Positions 10,832-19,568 of a stretch of 39,727 bases of DNA are shown piece after piece (the stretch's first letter is position 1; every line of letters begins with the position of its first letter). The position numbers and the translations under genes were made by a program. The notes beneath the pieces were generated by a model. That model saw only the letters and a program-made list of their open reading frames with translations, ran no database searches and was not told where the DNA came from. The stretch spans positions 1 through 39,727 of the forward strand of contig NZ_JODL01000035.1 of the NCBI RefSeq assembly GCF_000718985.1, written 5' to 3'. The DNA comes from Streptomyces megasporus. GTDB taxonomy: Bacteria > Actinomycetota > Actinomycetes > Streptomycetales > Streptomycetaceae.

Positions 10832-11374
10832 TCAGCGGCCGATCAGCCGGAAGCTGACCCGCCCGAACCGCACGTGGTCCCCCGGACTCACGGTCACCGA
10901 TCCGGTCACCCGACGGCCGTTGACCCAGGTGCCGTTGGACGACCCCAGGTCGCGCAGCGTCCAGCCCCGCGCCGAACTGTGCAGTTGGGCGTGGGTCCGG
11001 GAGACCGTCTCGTCGTTCAGACGCAGCATCGAGCCGGGCGCCCGGCCGATGCTCATCGGGTACGGGCCGGGCGGAGGCAGCAGGAGCTCCGGCAGCCGCG
11101 CCGTCTGCCAGGCCCGTCGCAGCCGTCCGGGCAGCGCGGAGACCGTGCCGACGACCCGGAGGGCGAGGGGCTCGCGCGGCTGCGGGCGCAGATCGTGTAC
11201 GGCGGCCTCGAGTTCGTCGGAGCGGCGGGCGGTGAGGATCAGCTCCATCCGACGCTCGAAGGTGTGGTGGGACACCCGACCGTCGGCCGCTCCGTCGCGC
11301 AGCAGCTCCATGGCACGCTCCCGGTCCTCGTCCGACGGACGCGGCGGGACCGCCCTGAACTCAAGAGATGCCAT
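10832..11374 (-). CDS. DUF1707 and FHA domain-containing protein
   Basis: A 180-residue cytoplasmic protein with two modules. Residues about 12-63 (RPSDEDRERAMELLRDGAADGRVSHHTFERRM...ELEAAVHDL) are a DUF1707 domain, an actinobacterial N-terminal module. Residues about 107-178 are a forkhead-associated phosphothreonine-binding domain with the key GR (SIGRAPGS), SRTHAQL and SSNGTWVNG motifs intact. No kinase or membrane segment is present, so it is probably a stand-alone adaptor read by a Ser/Thr kinase encoded elsewhere. It converges on treY and sits inside the trehalose gene block, which may or may not be functional. Confidence 0.9.
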   Translation of the reverse strand: MASLEFRAVPPRPSDEDRERAMELLRDGAADGRVSHHTFERRMELILTARRSDELEAAVHDLRPQPREPLALRVVGTVSALPGRLRRAWQTARLPELLLPPPGPYPMSIGRAPGSMLRLNDETVSRTHAQLHSSARGWTLRDLGSSNGTWVNGRRVTGSVTVSPGDHVRFGRVSFRLIGR

Positions 11375-11599
11375 GGCCAGTCATTGTCCGGACCAGGCAT
11401 GGGGCTGTCCAGCCTGGGCCCTCCCGCTCCGGGCGCGGGGGCGGCGCCGGTACGACACGCGGGGACGAGCCCGGAGGAGCGGTCCGGAGAGCGTCCCACA
11501 GAGCGGCCCGGAGAGCGGCCGGAAAAGACGTGGCCGTCCGCCCGTCCTCTCCCCTAGGGTGTCGGTCACGCCCGGGAACCGGAGAGGGAGGTGAGAGCC
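11375..11599. other. Intergenic region between FHA gene and GNAT gene
   Basis: No gene is supported in this part of the 331-base divergent gap. It holds imperfect repeats of the form CGGAGAGCG near 11481-11520 and a TAGGGT box at 11555-11560 that could start RNA near 11567 for the leader peptide and GNAT gene. Confidence 0.4.
11555..11560 (+). promoter_or_regulatory. -10 box for leader peptide/GNAT transcript
   Basis: TAGGGT fits a Streptomyces -10 element. A start near 11567 gives a leader of about 140 bases before the GNAT ATG, which contains the small frame at 11600 and a hairpin. Confidence 0.35.
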
Positions 11600-11665
11600 G
11601 TGCACGCCGTCCACACACCTGTCGTCACGCGCTTCCGCCCTGTCCCGTGGGCGTGCCTCTCCTGA
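11600..11665 (+). CDS. Possible 21-residue leader peptide upstream of the GNAT gene
   Basis: A GTG frame encodes MHAVHTPVVTRF followed by RPVPWACLS and a TGA. It has a very strong ribosome site (GGGAGGTGAGA, 6 bases upstream), better than that of most genes here. A 7-base-pair hairpin (GGAAGCG...CGCTTCC, 11668-11692) directly follows its stop, and the GNAT start is 41 bases downstream. This arrangement suggests translation-coupled control. I do not recognise the peptide, and chance cannot be excluded. Confidence 0.35.
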   Translation: MHAVHTPVVTRFRPVPWACLS

Positions 11666-11667
11666 CC

Positions 11668-11692
11668 GGAAGCGCGGTGACGTCCCGCTTCC
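11668..11692 (+). terminator. Hairpin after the leader peptide (attenuator candidate)
   Basis: The perfect 7-bp arms GGAAGCG and CGCTTCC are separated by an 11-base loop. It ends a few bases before the GAGGA ribosome site of the GNAT gene, so it could affect transcription or ribosome access. No U-tract follows. Confidence 0.3.
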
Positions 11693-11705
11693 CGTGAGGA
11701 ACCCC

Positions 11706-12638
11706 ATGATCTCCTCGACCTCCACGGTCGTCCGCGCGCTCGTCCAGGACGAGGCGCGCGAGCTGTTCACCTCCCTGTCCGCCCCCGGCTCCGACCTGCT
11801 GGGCCCTCCCCTGCTGGGGCGGCCGTACACCACCGTCGCCGAGGGCGGCCAGTACCGCCCCGAATGGACGTGGGTGGCTCTGCGCGACGGCGAGGTCGTC
11901 GCGCGCGCCGCCTTCTGGGGCGGACCGGACGACACCGAGCCGGTCGTCCTCGACTGGTTCGACTTCACCGACCGGGACGCCGCGGTGGAGCTGCTGCGCC
12001 GCGCCCCCTTCCACGTCGAGTACGAGCTGATGCTGCCTCCCCACTGGCGCGAGCGGGACGAGGTGCGCGCCGCCGCCGAGGCCCGCGTCGAGGCGGCCGG
12101 CGCGGCCGGTTACGCCTTCCTGGTGGAGCGCTTCCGCTACGCCTGGACCCCGGAGTGCGGGCTGCCCGAGCGGCCGGGGCGGCTGGAGTTCCGTCCCGTG
12201 CCGGACGGCTCGGCGGGCGAGGAGGCGGTCCTGGACGTGCTGCGCCGGGTCCACTCCGTCACCCTGGACGCGCACGCCCGCCGCGCGATCGCCGAGGGCG
12301 GTGTCGAGCAGGCGGCCCGGGAGGAGCTGGACTTCTTCCTCTGGTGCCCGTCGCCGCGCGCCTGGTGGCGTCTGGCGTACACGCCGGACGGCGAGCCGGT
12401 CGGCATCCAGGTCCCGGCGCGCAACCCGTCCGGCCCCTGCGTCGGCTTCATCGGCGTGGTGCCCGAGCAGCGCGGCCACGGCTACGCCTACGACCTGCTG
12501 GTGGAGTGCACCCACCAGCTCGTCGCGGAGGGCGCGGAGAGCATCGCGGCGGCCACCGACGTGACCAACACCCCGATGGCCGCACACTTCGCCCGCGCCG
12601 GGTATCCGGTGGTGCAGCACCGCGTCTGCCTGGGGTGA
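11706..12638 (+). CDS. GNAT family N-acetyltransferase
   Basis: A 310-residue protein whose C-terminal third is a GNAT fold. GFIGVVPEQRGHGYAYDLL is motif A with the acetyl-CoA pyrophosphate loop (Q/RxxGxG/A), followed by VAEGAESIAAATDVTNTPMAAHFARAGYPVVQHR, the motif B region. The N-terminal half (AEGGQYRPEWTWVALRDGEVVARAAFWGGPDD) looks like a second, degenerate GNAT half, so it may be a tandem-GNAT protein. The acceptor substrate is unknown. ATG 11706 has GAGGA 6 bases upstream; the GTG at 11694 overlaps that site. It lies between treY and treZ, though nothing in the sequence ties it to trehalose. Confidence 0.85.
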   Translation: MISSTSTVVRALVQDEARELFTSLSAPGSDLLGPPLLGRPYTTVAEGGQYRPEWTWVALRDGEVVARAAFWGGPDDTEPVVLDWFDFTDRDAAVELLRRAPFHVEYELMLPPHWRERDEVRAAAEARVEAAGAAGYAFLVERFRYAWTPECGLPERPGRLEFRPVPDGSAGEEAVLDVLRRVHSVTLDAHARRAIAEGGVEQAAREELDFFLWCPSPRAWWRLAYTPDGEPVGIQVPARNPSGPCVGFIGVVPEQRGHGYAYDLLVECTHQLVAEGAESIAAATDVTNTPMAAHFARAGYPVVQHRVCLG

Positions 12639-12696
12639 AAGCCTCGTCGGCGGGCATGCTGGGGCTCTGACGCGCCGCCGGCCGAAGGAGGTCCCA

Positions 12697-14436
12697 GTGC
12701 TGTTCGAGGTGTGGGCACCCACCGCGCGACGGGTCGCGCTGCACGTGGAGGACGAGGAGTTCCCCATGGAGCGCGACCCGGAGCGCGAGGGGTGGTGGCG
12801 GGCCGAGGCGTCCGCCGGACACGGGACCCGCTACGGATTCTCCCTCGACGGCGGGCCCGTGCGTCCCGACCCCCGCGCCCGGCGGCTGCCGGACGGCCCC
12901 GGGGGGCTCGGCGCGGTGGTGGACCAGGAGGCGTACTCCTGGCGGCACGAGTGGGCCGGACGGGACCTGGCGGGCGCGGTGCTGTACGAGCTGCACGTGG
13001 GCACCTTCACCGAGGCGGGCACCTTCGAGGCGGCGGCCGGACAACTGGGCCATCTGGCCGATCTCGGCGTCACCCACGTCGAGTTGATGCCGGTCTGCCC
13101 GTTCCCCGGCACCCACGGCTGGGGCTACGACGGGGTGGCGCCCTGGGCGGTGCACGAGCCGTACGGCGGGCCCGAGGGCCTCAAGCGGTTCGTGGACGCC
13201 GCGCACGCCCACGGGCTGGGCGTCGTCCTGGACGTGGTCCACAACCACCTGGGGCCGTCCGGGAACTTCCTGCCGGAGTTCGGCCCGTACTTCACCGACC
13301 GGCACCACACCCCGTGGGGCGCGGCCGTCAACCTGGACGCGCCCGGCTCGGACGAGGTGCGGGCGTACTTCATCGGCAGCGCCCTGGCCTTCCTGCGCGA
13401 CCACCGGCTGGACGGGCTGCGGCTGGACGCGGTGCACGCGCTGGTGGACGAGCGGGCCGAGCACTTCCTGGCCGAGCTGTCGGCGGCCGTGGACGGTCTG
13501 GCGGCCGAGCTGGGCCGTCCGCTGTTCCTGATCGCCGAGTCGGACCGGAACGACCCGCGCACCACCGCCCCGCGCGAGGCGAACGGGCTGGGGATCCACG
13601 CCCAGTGGGACGACGACGTCCACCACGCCCTCCACACCGCGCTGACCGGCGAGGGGCAGGGCTACTACGCCGACTTCGCCCGCGCCCCGCTGACGGCCCT
13701 GGCCAAGACGTTGACCGGCGCGTTCTTCCACGACGGCACCTACTCGTCCTTCCGGGGCCGCCGCCACGGGCGTCCGGTGGACCGCGAGGCCACCGAGGCG
13801 CGCCGTTTCCTCGCCTACGCCCAGACCCACGACCAGATCGGCAACCGGGCCCGGGGCGACCGGTTGGCCTCCCACCTCTCCCCCGGCCTGGCGGCCTGCG
13901 CGGCGGCGCTGGTGCTGTGCGGCCCGTACACGCCGATGCTGTTCATGGGCGAGGAGTGGGGGGCGCGCACCCCCTGGCAGTACTTCACCGACCACCCCGA
14001 TCCGGAGTTGGCCAAGGCCGTGCGGCAGGGCCGGCGGCGGGAGTTCGCCGCGCACGGCTGGGCGGCGGAGGACGTCCCCGATCCGCAGGACCCGGCGACC
14101 CGGCTGCGCTCCTGCCTGGACTGGGACGAGCCGCGCCGCGAGCCGCACGCCGCCCTGCTGGCCTGGCACCGGGCGCTGATCGCGCTGCGCCGCGCCCACG
14201 TCTCGCCCCGGGTGCGGCTGTCGGACGTGCACGTGGACTTCGACGAGGAGCGGCGCTGGCTCTACCTGCGGCACGGGGGCCTGCACGTCGCGGCGCACCT
14301 GGCCGCCGAGGGCACCGCCGAGATCCCCCTGACCGTGCACACCGCCGTCGAGCTGGCCTCCTGGGGGGCGTGCGAGCCGCCGGCGGGCGACGGGCTGCTG
14401 CGGCTGGGGCCGCACTCGGTGGCGGTGTTGCGCTGA
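12697..14436 (+). CDS. treZ: Malto-oligosyltrehalose trehalohydrolase TreZ
   Basis: TreZ releases trehalose from the maltooligosyl-trehalose made by TreY. GTG 12697 has AAGGAGG 5 bases upstream, and the 579-residue length is normal. The N-terminal beta domain (LFEVWAPTARRVALHVED) precedes the barrel. LYELHVGTFTEAGTFEAA and ELMPVCPFPGTHGWGYDGV are TreZ blocks. Catalytic carboxylates are Asp244 (GLRLDAVHAL), Glu281 (LIAESDRND) and Asp379 (AYAQTHDQIGNR). YTPMLFMGEEWG follows. It is the last plus-strand gene of the trehalose block and ends just before a 40-bp palindromic terminator. Confidence 0.96.
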   Translation: MLFEVWAPTARRVALHVEDEEFPMERDPEREGWWRAEASAGHGTRYGFSLDGGPVRPDPRARRLPDGPGGLGAVVDQEAYSWRHEWAGRDLAGAVLYELHVGTFTEAGTFEAAAGQLGHLADLGVTHVELMPVCPFPGTHGWGYDGVAPWAVHEPYGGPEGLKRFVDAAHAHGLGVVLDVVHNHLGPSGNFLPEFGPYFTDRHHTPWGAAVNLDAPGSDEVRAYFIGSALAFLRDHRLDGLRLDAVHALVDERAEHFLAELSAAVDGLAAELGRPLFLIAESDRNDPRTTAPREANGLGIHAQWDDDVHHALHTALTGEGQGYYADFARAPLTALAKTLTGAFFHDGTYSSFRGRRHGRPVDREATEARRFLAYAQTHDQIGNRARGDRLASHLSPGLAACAAALVLCGPYTPMLFMGEEWGARTPWQYFTDHPDPELAKAVRQGRRREFAAHGWAAEDVPDPQDPATRLRSCLDWDEPRREPHAALLAWHRALIALRRAHVSPRVRLSDVHVDFDEERRWLYLRHGGLHVAAHLAAEGTAEIPLTVHTAVELASWGACEPPAGDGLLRLGPHSVAVLR

Positions 14437-14449
14437 GCGCGCCCGCGTG

Positions 14450-14489
14450 CCGTCGGGGGCCGGTGCCGGCCGGCACCGGCCCCCGACGG
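14450..14489. terminator. Bidirectional terminator between treZ and argG
   Basis: A perfect 40-bp palindrome (arms begin CCGTCGGGGGCC) lies 13 bases after the treZ stop and 5 bases before the argG stop. The two genes converge here, so the hairpin can end both transcripts. No U-tract is present, as is common in Streptomyces. Confidence 0.85.
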
Positions 14490-14494
14490 ACCCG

Positions 14495-15949
<1,455 letters not shown>

Positions 15950-15974
15950 TCCCTGTTCCGTGACGTGTGAGCGG

Positions 15975-15993
15975 CTCGGGAACGGAACCCGAG
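15975..15993. repeat. Inverted repeat in the argG upstream region
   Basis: CTCGGG and CCCGAG are 6-bp perfect arms around a 7-base loop. Its role is unknown; it lies between the argG promoter and the AT-rich dyad at 16006. Confidence 0.4.
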
Positions 15994-16005
15994 ACCGACA
16001 ACATG

Positions 16006-16037
16006 GCATACTCTTACACTCATTCGAAAGAATATGC
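16006..16037. promoter_or_regulatory. AT-rich dyad, candidate ARG box (ArgR operator)
   Basis: GCATACTCTT and AAGAATATGC form 10-bp arms (9 of 10 pair) around 12 bases, in an AT-rich patch that stands out in this GC-rich DNA. TGCATA-like half sites resemble ARG boxes known upstream of Streptomyces and other bacterial arginine genes. It is 87 bases upstream of argG and 44 bases after the lysE stop. On the minus strand TTGCAT and TAAGAG with a 17-base spacer also make a promoter-like pair inside it. Confidence 0.45.
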
Positions 16038-16080
16038 AAAAGGTCTCGCTCCGGGCCGGGCGGCGCGCGGTCCCACCCCG

Positions 16081-16719
16081 TCACCCCTCCACGGCCATCC
16101 GTACCCCGAGGGCTATCAGCACCCCGCCGGAGACCTGTTCCAGACGGCGGCGCACGGAAGCCCGGTCGATCAGCCGCCTCATCCGGTTCACGCCCCACAC
16201 GTAGCAGGCGTAGTACCCCACCTCGAAGACCGCCCACAGCGCGGCCAGCGCCACCATCGTGGGCAGCTTCGGGGCGCCGGCGGGGACGAACTGCGGCAGG
16301 AAGGACAGGGCGAAGACCGCCGCCTTGGGGTTGGCGAGGTTGAGCGCGAGCCCGGCCCGGTACGACGCCCACGCCGAGGGCCGCGCGGACGGATCGACCG
16401 CGACCGGGTCCGGGACCGCCGGCGCGCCCTCCCCGAGCCGTCGCGCGGAGCGCAGCGCCTGGACGCCGAAGACCACCAGCACCACCGCCCCCACCACGCG
16501 CATCACGTCATAGGCGAGCCGGGAGGCGGTCAGCAGCGCGGTGAGACCGAAGGCGGCCACCACGCCCCACACGAAGACCCCGGTCTCGTTGCCGAGCACC
16601 GTGGCCATGCCGTCGCGGCGGCCGATCAGCGACCGGCGGATGATCAGCACGGTGCTCGGTCCCGGCGAGGCGGCGACCAGCAGGCAGGCGCCCAGGAAGG
16701 GCAGCAGCGTCTGGAGCAT
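16081..16719 (-). CDS. LysE family amino acid exporter
   Basis: A 212-residue membrane protein of the LysE/RhtB translocator family, exporting amino acids such as lysine, arginine or threonine-type substrates. It has about six hydrophobic segments, starting MLQTLLPFLGACLLVAASPGPSTVLIIRRSL, which contains the family signature PGPS. GNETGVFVWGVVAAFGL, VVGAVVLVVFGVQALR and LNLANPKAAVFALSFLPQFV follow, where NPKAA is the second family hallmark. ATG 16719 has GGAGG 9 bases upstream; the ATG three codons earlier overlaps that site. It precedes argG on the same strand, which suggests a basic amino acid substrate, but that is inference. Confidence 0.9.
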   Translation of the reverse strand: MLQTLLPFLGACLLVAASPGPSTVLIIRRSLIGRRDGMATVLGNETGVFVWGVVAAFGLTALLTASRLAYDVMRVVGAVVLVVFGVQALRSARRLGEGAPAVPDPVAVDPSARPSAWASYRAGLALNLANPKAAVFALSFLPQFVPAGAPKLPTMVALAALWAVFEVGYYACYVWGVNRMRRLIDRASVRRRLEQVSGGVLIALGVRMAVEG

Positions 16720-16772
16720 GCCCGCCATCCTCCACCCCCCGCGCCGGGGTCCGCACGCGAGAATCGGGCGGG

Positions 16773-16818
16773 CACGGTGTGAGGGCCGGGCTCCGCGGAG
16801 CCCGGCCCTCACACCGTG
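16773..16818. terminator. 46-bp perfect palindrome after msrB
   Basis: The sequence is its own reverse complement over 46 bases, centred between 16795 and 16796 (arms start CACGGTGTGAGG). It begins 18 bases after the msrB stop in the direction of transcription and lies upstream of the lysE start. It most likely terminates the murC-msrB transcript. Confidence 0.85.
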
Positions 16819-16835
16819 ATCGGTCTCTTCGGGGC

Positions 16836-17243
16836 TCAACCCTCCTCGGGGACCAGCCGCAGGGAGACGGAGTTGATGCAGTAGCGCTCGTCCGTCGGCG
16901 TGGGGTAGCCCTCGCCGCGGAAGACGTGCCCCAGGTGGGAACCGCAGCGCGCACAGCGGACCTCGGTGCGGACCATGCCGTGGGAACGGTCCTCCAGCAG
17001 CTCGACGGCCGAGGAGTCGGCCGGGTCGTAGAAGCTGGGCCAGCCGCAGTGGGACTCGAACTTCGTCTCCGAGCGGAACAGCTCCGCCCCGCAGGCCCGG
17101 CACTCGTAGACGCCGGTGGCCTTGGTGTCGGTGTACTCGCCGGTGAAGGGGGGTTCGGTGCCCGCCTCGCGCAGCACGTGGTACTCGAAGGGGTTCAGCT
17201 CCCGCTTCCACTCCTCCTCGGTCTTGTCGACCTCGTACGCCAT
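16836..17243 (-). CDS. msrB: Peptide-methionine (R)-S-oxide reductase MsrB
   Basis: MsrB reduces the R epimer of methionine sulfoxide in oxidised proteins. The 135-residue protein has the two zinc-binding CxxC pairs (Cys48/Cys51 in YECRACG and Cys97/Cys100 in CARCGSHLGHVF) and the catalytic Cys122 in ERYCINSVSL. SHCGWPSFY carries Cys66. The ATG at 17243 has GAGGAGG 6 bases upstream. The murC stop is 11 bases before the start, so the two are probably co-transcribed, ending at the large palindrome. Confidence 0.97.
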   Translation of the reverse strand: MAYEVDKTEEEWKRELNPFEYHVLREAGTEPPFTGEYTDTKATGVYECRACGAELFRSETKFESHCGWPSFYDPADSSAVELLEDRSHGMVRTEVRCARCGSHLGHVFRGEGYPTPTDERYCINSVSLRLVPEEG

Positions 17244-17254
17244 GGGGTGCCTCC

Positions 17255-18676
17255 TCAGTTCGCCAGACGGTCGAGGACGGTCGCGCCGAGTTCGGTGACG
17301 TCGCCCGCCCCCATCGTCAGAACGAGATCACCGGGTCCGGCCATTCCTGCGACCAGCGCCGCGGCCTTCTCCCGGTCGGACTCGGCCCGCGCGTCGGCTC
17401 CGGCGGCGAGGGCGGCGTCGACGACGACGGCGCTGGTGACGCCCGGGATCGGGTCCTCGCGGGCCGGGTAGACGTCCAGGACGACCGAGGCGTCGGCCAG
17501 GGCCAGGGCCCGGCCCATCTCGGCGCCCAGTTCCCGGGTGCGGCTGAACAGGTGGGGCTGGAAGACCACCAGGACCCGGCCGTCGCCGGCGGCGCCCCGG
17601 ATGGCCTCCAGGTCGGCGGCCATCTCGGTGGGGTGGTGGGCGTAGGAGTCGATGACCCGCACGCCGCGCGCCTCGCCCTTGGGCTGGAGGCGCCGGTTGA
17701 CGCCGGTGTACGAGCCGAGGGCGGCGGCCAGTTCCCGGGCCGGCACGCCCAGGGCCGCCCCCGCGGCGAGCGCGGCGACGGCGTTGTGCGCGTAGTGGCG
17801 GCCGGGGACGGAGACGGTGAAGACGATCTCCTCCCCGTCGAGGAGGACGGTGACCTCGCTGGTCAGGCCGTGTGGGACGACGTCCAGGACCCGCACGTCG
17901 GCGTCGGCGCTCTCGCCGTAGGTGACGATCCTCGCGCCCGCCGCGCCCGGAGCGCCCGCCGCGCCACGGCGGGCGCGGACCCGGTCGGTCAGGTCGCGGG
18001 CACCGCCGTGGTCGGCGGAGATCACCAGCGTGCCGCCGGGGCGGACGCGGTCGACGAAGGTCTCGAAGGAGACGTGGATCTCCTCCATCGAGGCGTAGTT
18101 GGCGTGGTGGTCCAGTTCCACGTTGAGGACGATCGCCACCTCGGGGGCGTACTTGTGGAAGCTGCGGTCGCTCTCGTCCGCCTCGGCGACGAAGATCTCG
18201 CCGGTGCCGTGGTGGGCGTTGGTGCCGGGGCCGTCGAGGTCGCCGCCGATCGCGTACGAGGGGTCGAGCCCCATCGTGCGCAGGGAGACCGCGAGCATCG
18301 AGGTGGTGGTGGTCTTGCCGTGCGTGCCGGCGACGGCGATCGGGCGGGCGCCCTCCATGAGGGCGGCCAGGGCGTCGGAGCGGTGCACGACCGCGACGCC
18401 GCGCTCGCGGGCGGCGGCCAGCTCCGGGTTGTCGTCGCGGATGGCGCTGGAGACGACGACGGCGGTGGCGTCGCCGGCCAGGTGGTCGGCGGCGTGGCCG
18501 ATGTGGACGGTGGCGCCCAGCTCCCGCAGTGCCCGCGCGGTGGCGGACTCCTTGGCGTCGCTGCCTGCGACCGTCGCGCCGCGCTGGGCGAGGATCTTCG
18601 CGATACCGGACATTCCGGCTCCGCCGATGCCGATGAAGTGCGGTCGTTCCATCGCGGGCGGCAGGCCGGGCGCCAT
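17255..18676 (-). CDS. murC: UDP-N-acetylmuramate--L-alanine ligase MurC
   Basis: MurC adds L-alanine to UDP-MurNAc with ATP, the first peptide step of cytoplasmic peptidoglycan precursor synthesis. The 473-residue protein has the Rossmann UDP-binding start HFIGIGGAGMSGIAKIL (13-29), the ATP loop AGTHGKTTTTSML (116-128), EADESDRSF, the asparagine/histidine block VELDHHANY, and HHPTEMAADLEAIR in the C-terminal domain. ATG 18676 has AAAGGAC 7 bases upstream. It lies outside any division/cell-wall cluster and runs into msrB. The 295-base region upstream (18677-18971) holds only C-rich simple repeats near 18885-18920 and a weak TAGGCT. Confidence 0.96.
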   Translation of the reverse strand: MAPGLPPAMERPHFIGIGGAGMSGIAKILAQRGATVAGSDAKESATARALRELGATVHIGHAADHLAGDATAVVVSSAIRDDNPELAAARERGVAVVHRSDALAALMEGARPIAVAGTHGKTTTTSMLAVSLRTMGLDPSYAIGGDLDGPGTNAHHGTGEIFVAEADESDRSFHKYAPEVAIVLNVELDHHANYASMEEIHVSFETFVDRVRPGGTLVISADHGGARDLTDRVRARRGAAGAPGAAGARIVTYGESADADVRVLDVVPHGLTSEVTVLLDGEEIVFTVSVPGRHYAHNAVAALAAGAALGVPARELAAALGSYTGVNRRLQPKGEARGVRVIDSYAHHPTEMAADLEAIRGAAGDGRVLVVFQPHLFSRTRELGAEMGRALALADASVVLDVYPAREDPIPGVTSAVVVDAALAAGADARAESDREKAAALVAGMAGPGDLVLTMGAGDVTELGATVLDRLAN

Positions 18677-18971
18677 GCGGTGTCCTTTCGGGTGGGTCGG
18701 CGTGGACGCGCCCCTCGTGGGCGCGCCCGCCGGAGCGTGCTGGTCGAACGTCCCCGCGGGGCGGTGCGTCCGGCCCGTGCGGCCGGGCCGTCCCTCGCGT
18801 GGCGCGCACCGCGCGGTGCGCGTCGGACGCGGCCCCCAGCCTATGCGAGCGCGCCCGCCGCCCGCAGTCGGCGTGGCGGCGTCCCCGTCCCCGTCCCCAT
18901 CCCCGCCCCCGTCCCCCGTCTTCCGCGCGGCGCGGCTCGGAGGACGGGAACGGGGAAGGGCGCGGCGCGGA
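18677..18971. other. Intergenic region upstream of murC
   Basis: No gene is supported. It contains CCCCGTCC-type short repeats near 18885-18920 and a minus-strand TAGGCT near 18840 that could be a murC -10 box about 160 bases upstream of its start. No -35 is convincing. Confidence 0.4.
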
Positions 18972-19445
18972 CTACTCCTCGCCGTGGGCGAACAGCTTGA
19001 GCACCGGGACGCCGACCTTGTGGCGGGCTCGGGAGGCCCAGTCGCGGTGGAAGAACTCCTCGACCAGGTGCGGCGCGGTCAGCACGATCACCTCGTCCGC
19101 GCGCGTCTCCCGGACGACCGAGGCGAGCAGGTTGAGCGGGTGCCGCTGGACGATCTGCCCGACGGCGTCCGCGCCCGCGGCGCGCAGCGCCTCCAGCGAG
19201 TGCTGGAGGGCCCGCTCCGCCGGGGAGACCGGGCTGTCCTCCTCCCGGTCCTCGGAGAGTTCCCGCACGGCGTCGTCCAGCTCGCCGAGCGCCACGTCGT
19301 CCAGAGCCCGCAGGAGCCGGTCCTGGTCTCCGCGTGGCTGCATCAGCACCACGAAGGACACGGGCTCGTCACCGTGGAGGGTGGTGACGAGCTCCACGTC
19401 GGCGGGCACCAGAGGCTTCTCGATCATCAACACGGTGGTGAACAC
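18972..19445 (-). CDS. Conserved actinomycete protein, possible alpha/beta (USP-like) fold
   Basis: A 157-residue protein I recognise as conserved in streptomycetes but without known function. GTG 19445 (VFTTVLMIEKPLVPADVELVTTLHGDE) has AGGAAGG about 9 bases upstream; a longer frame upstream is not needed. Strands such as VSFVVLMQPR and ADEVIVLTAPHLVEEFFHRDWASRARHKVGVPVLKLFAH suggest a nucleotide-binding-like alpha/beta domain with a basic C-terminal segment. An acidic variable linker (LSEDREEDSPVSP) lies in the middle. Labels such as indole-3-glycerol phosphate synthase seen on homologues are not supported, because no such barrel is present. A direct repeat lies about 70-90 bases upstream. 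Confidence 0.7.
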   Translation of the reverse strand: MFTTVLMIEKPLVPADVELVTTLHGDEPVSFVVLMQPRGDQDRLLRALDDVALGELDDAVRELSEDREEDSPVSPAERALQHSLEALRAAGADAVGQIVQRHPLNLLASVVRETRADEVIVLTAPHLVEEFFHRDWASRARHKVGVPVLKLFAHGEE

Positions 19446-19511
19446 GTCGGGTGCCCTTCCTGCTGTCGGGTCCCTCGACCCGTACGAAACCATCCCGCCC
19501 CGTTGGGGGCC

Positions 19512-19538
19512 GCACATTTCACTCTGCGCATCTCACTC
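19512..19538. repeat. 14-bp-spaced direct repeat upstream of the 19445 gene
   Basis: GCACATTTCACTC (19512-19524) and GCGCATCTCACTC (19526-19538) match at 11 of 13 positions with a 14-base period. They lie between the reductase stop and the start of the next minus-strand gene, where an operator would be expected. Confidence 0.45.
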
Positions 19539-19568
19539 CGAGCACGTCACGCTCCGGGGCGCCCGGAC

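Noticed and set aside
18885..18920. C-rich repeat (CCCCGTCC units) as a coding repeat or regulatory array
   Set aside because: Short and irregular; simple low-complexity DNA in the murC upstream region.
18972..19445. Indole-3-glycerol phosphate synthase as the function of this gene
   Set aside because: The protein is too short for the barrel and lacks the active-site motifs; the label would be carried over from homologue names.
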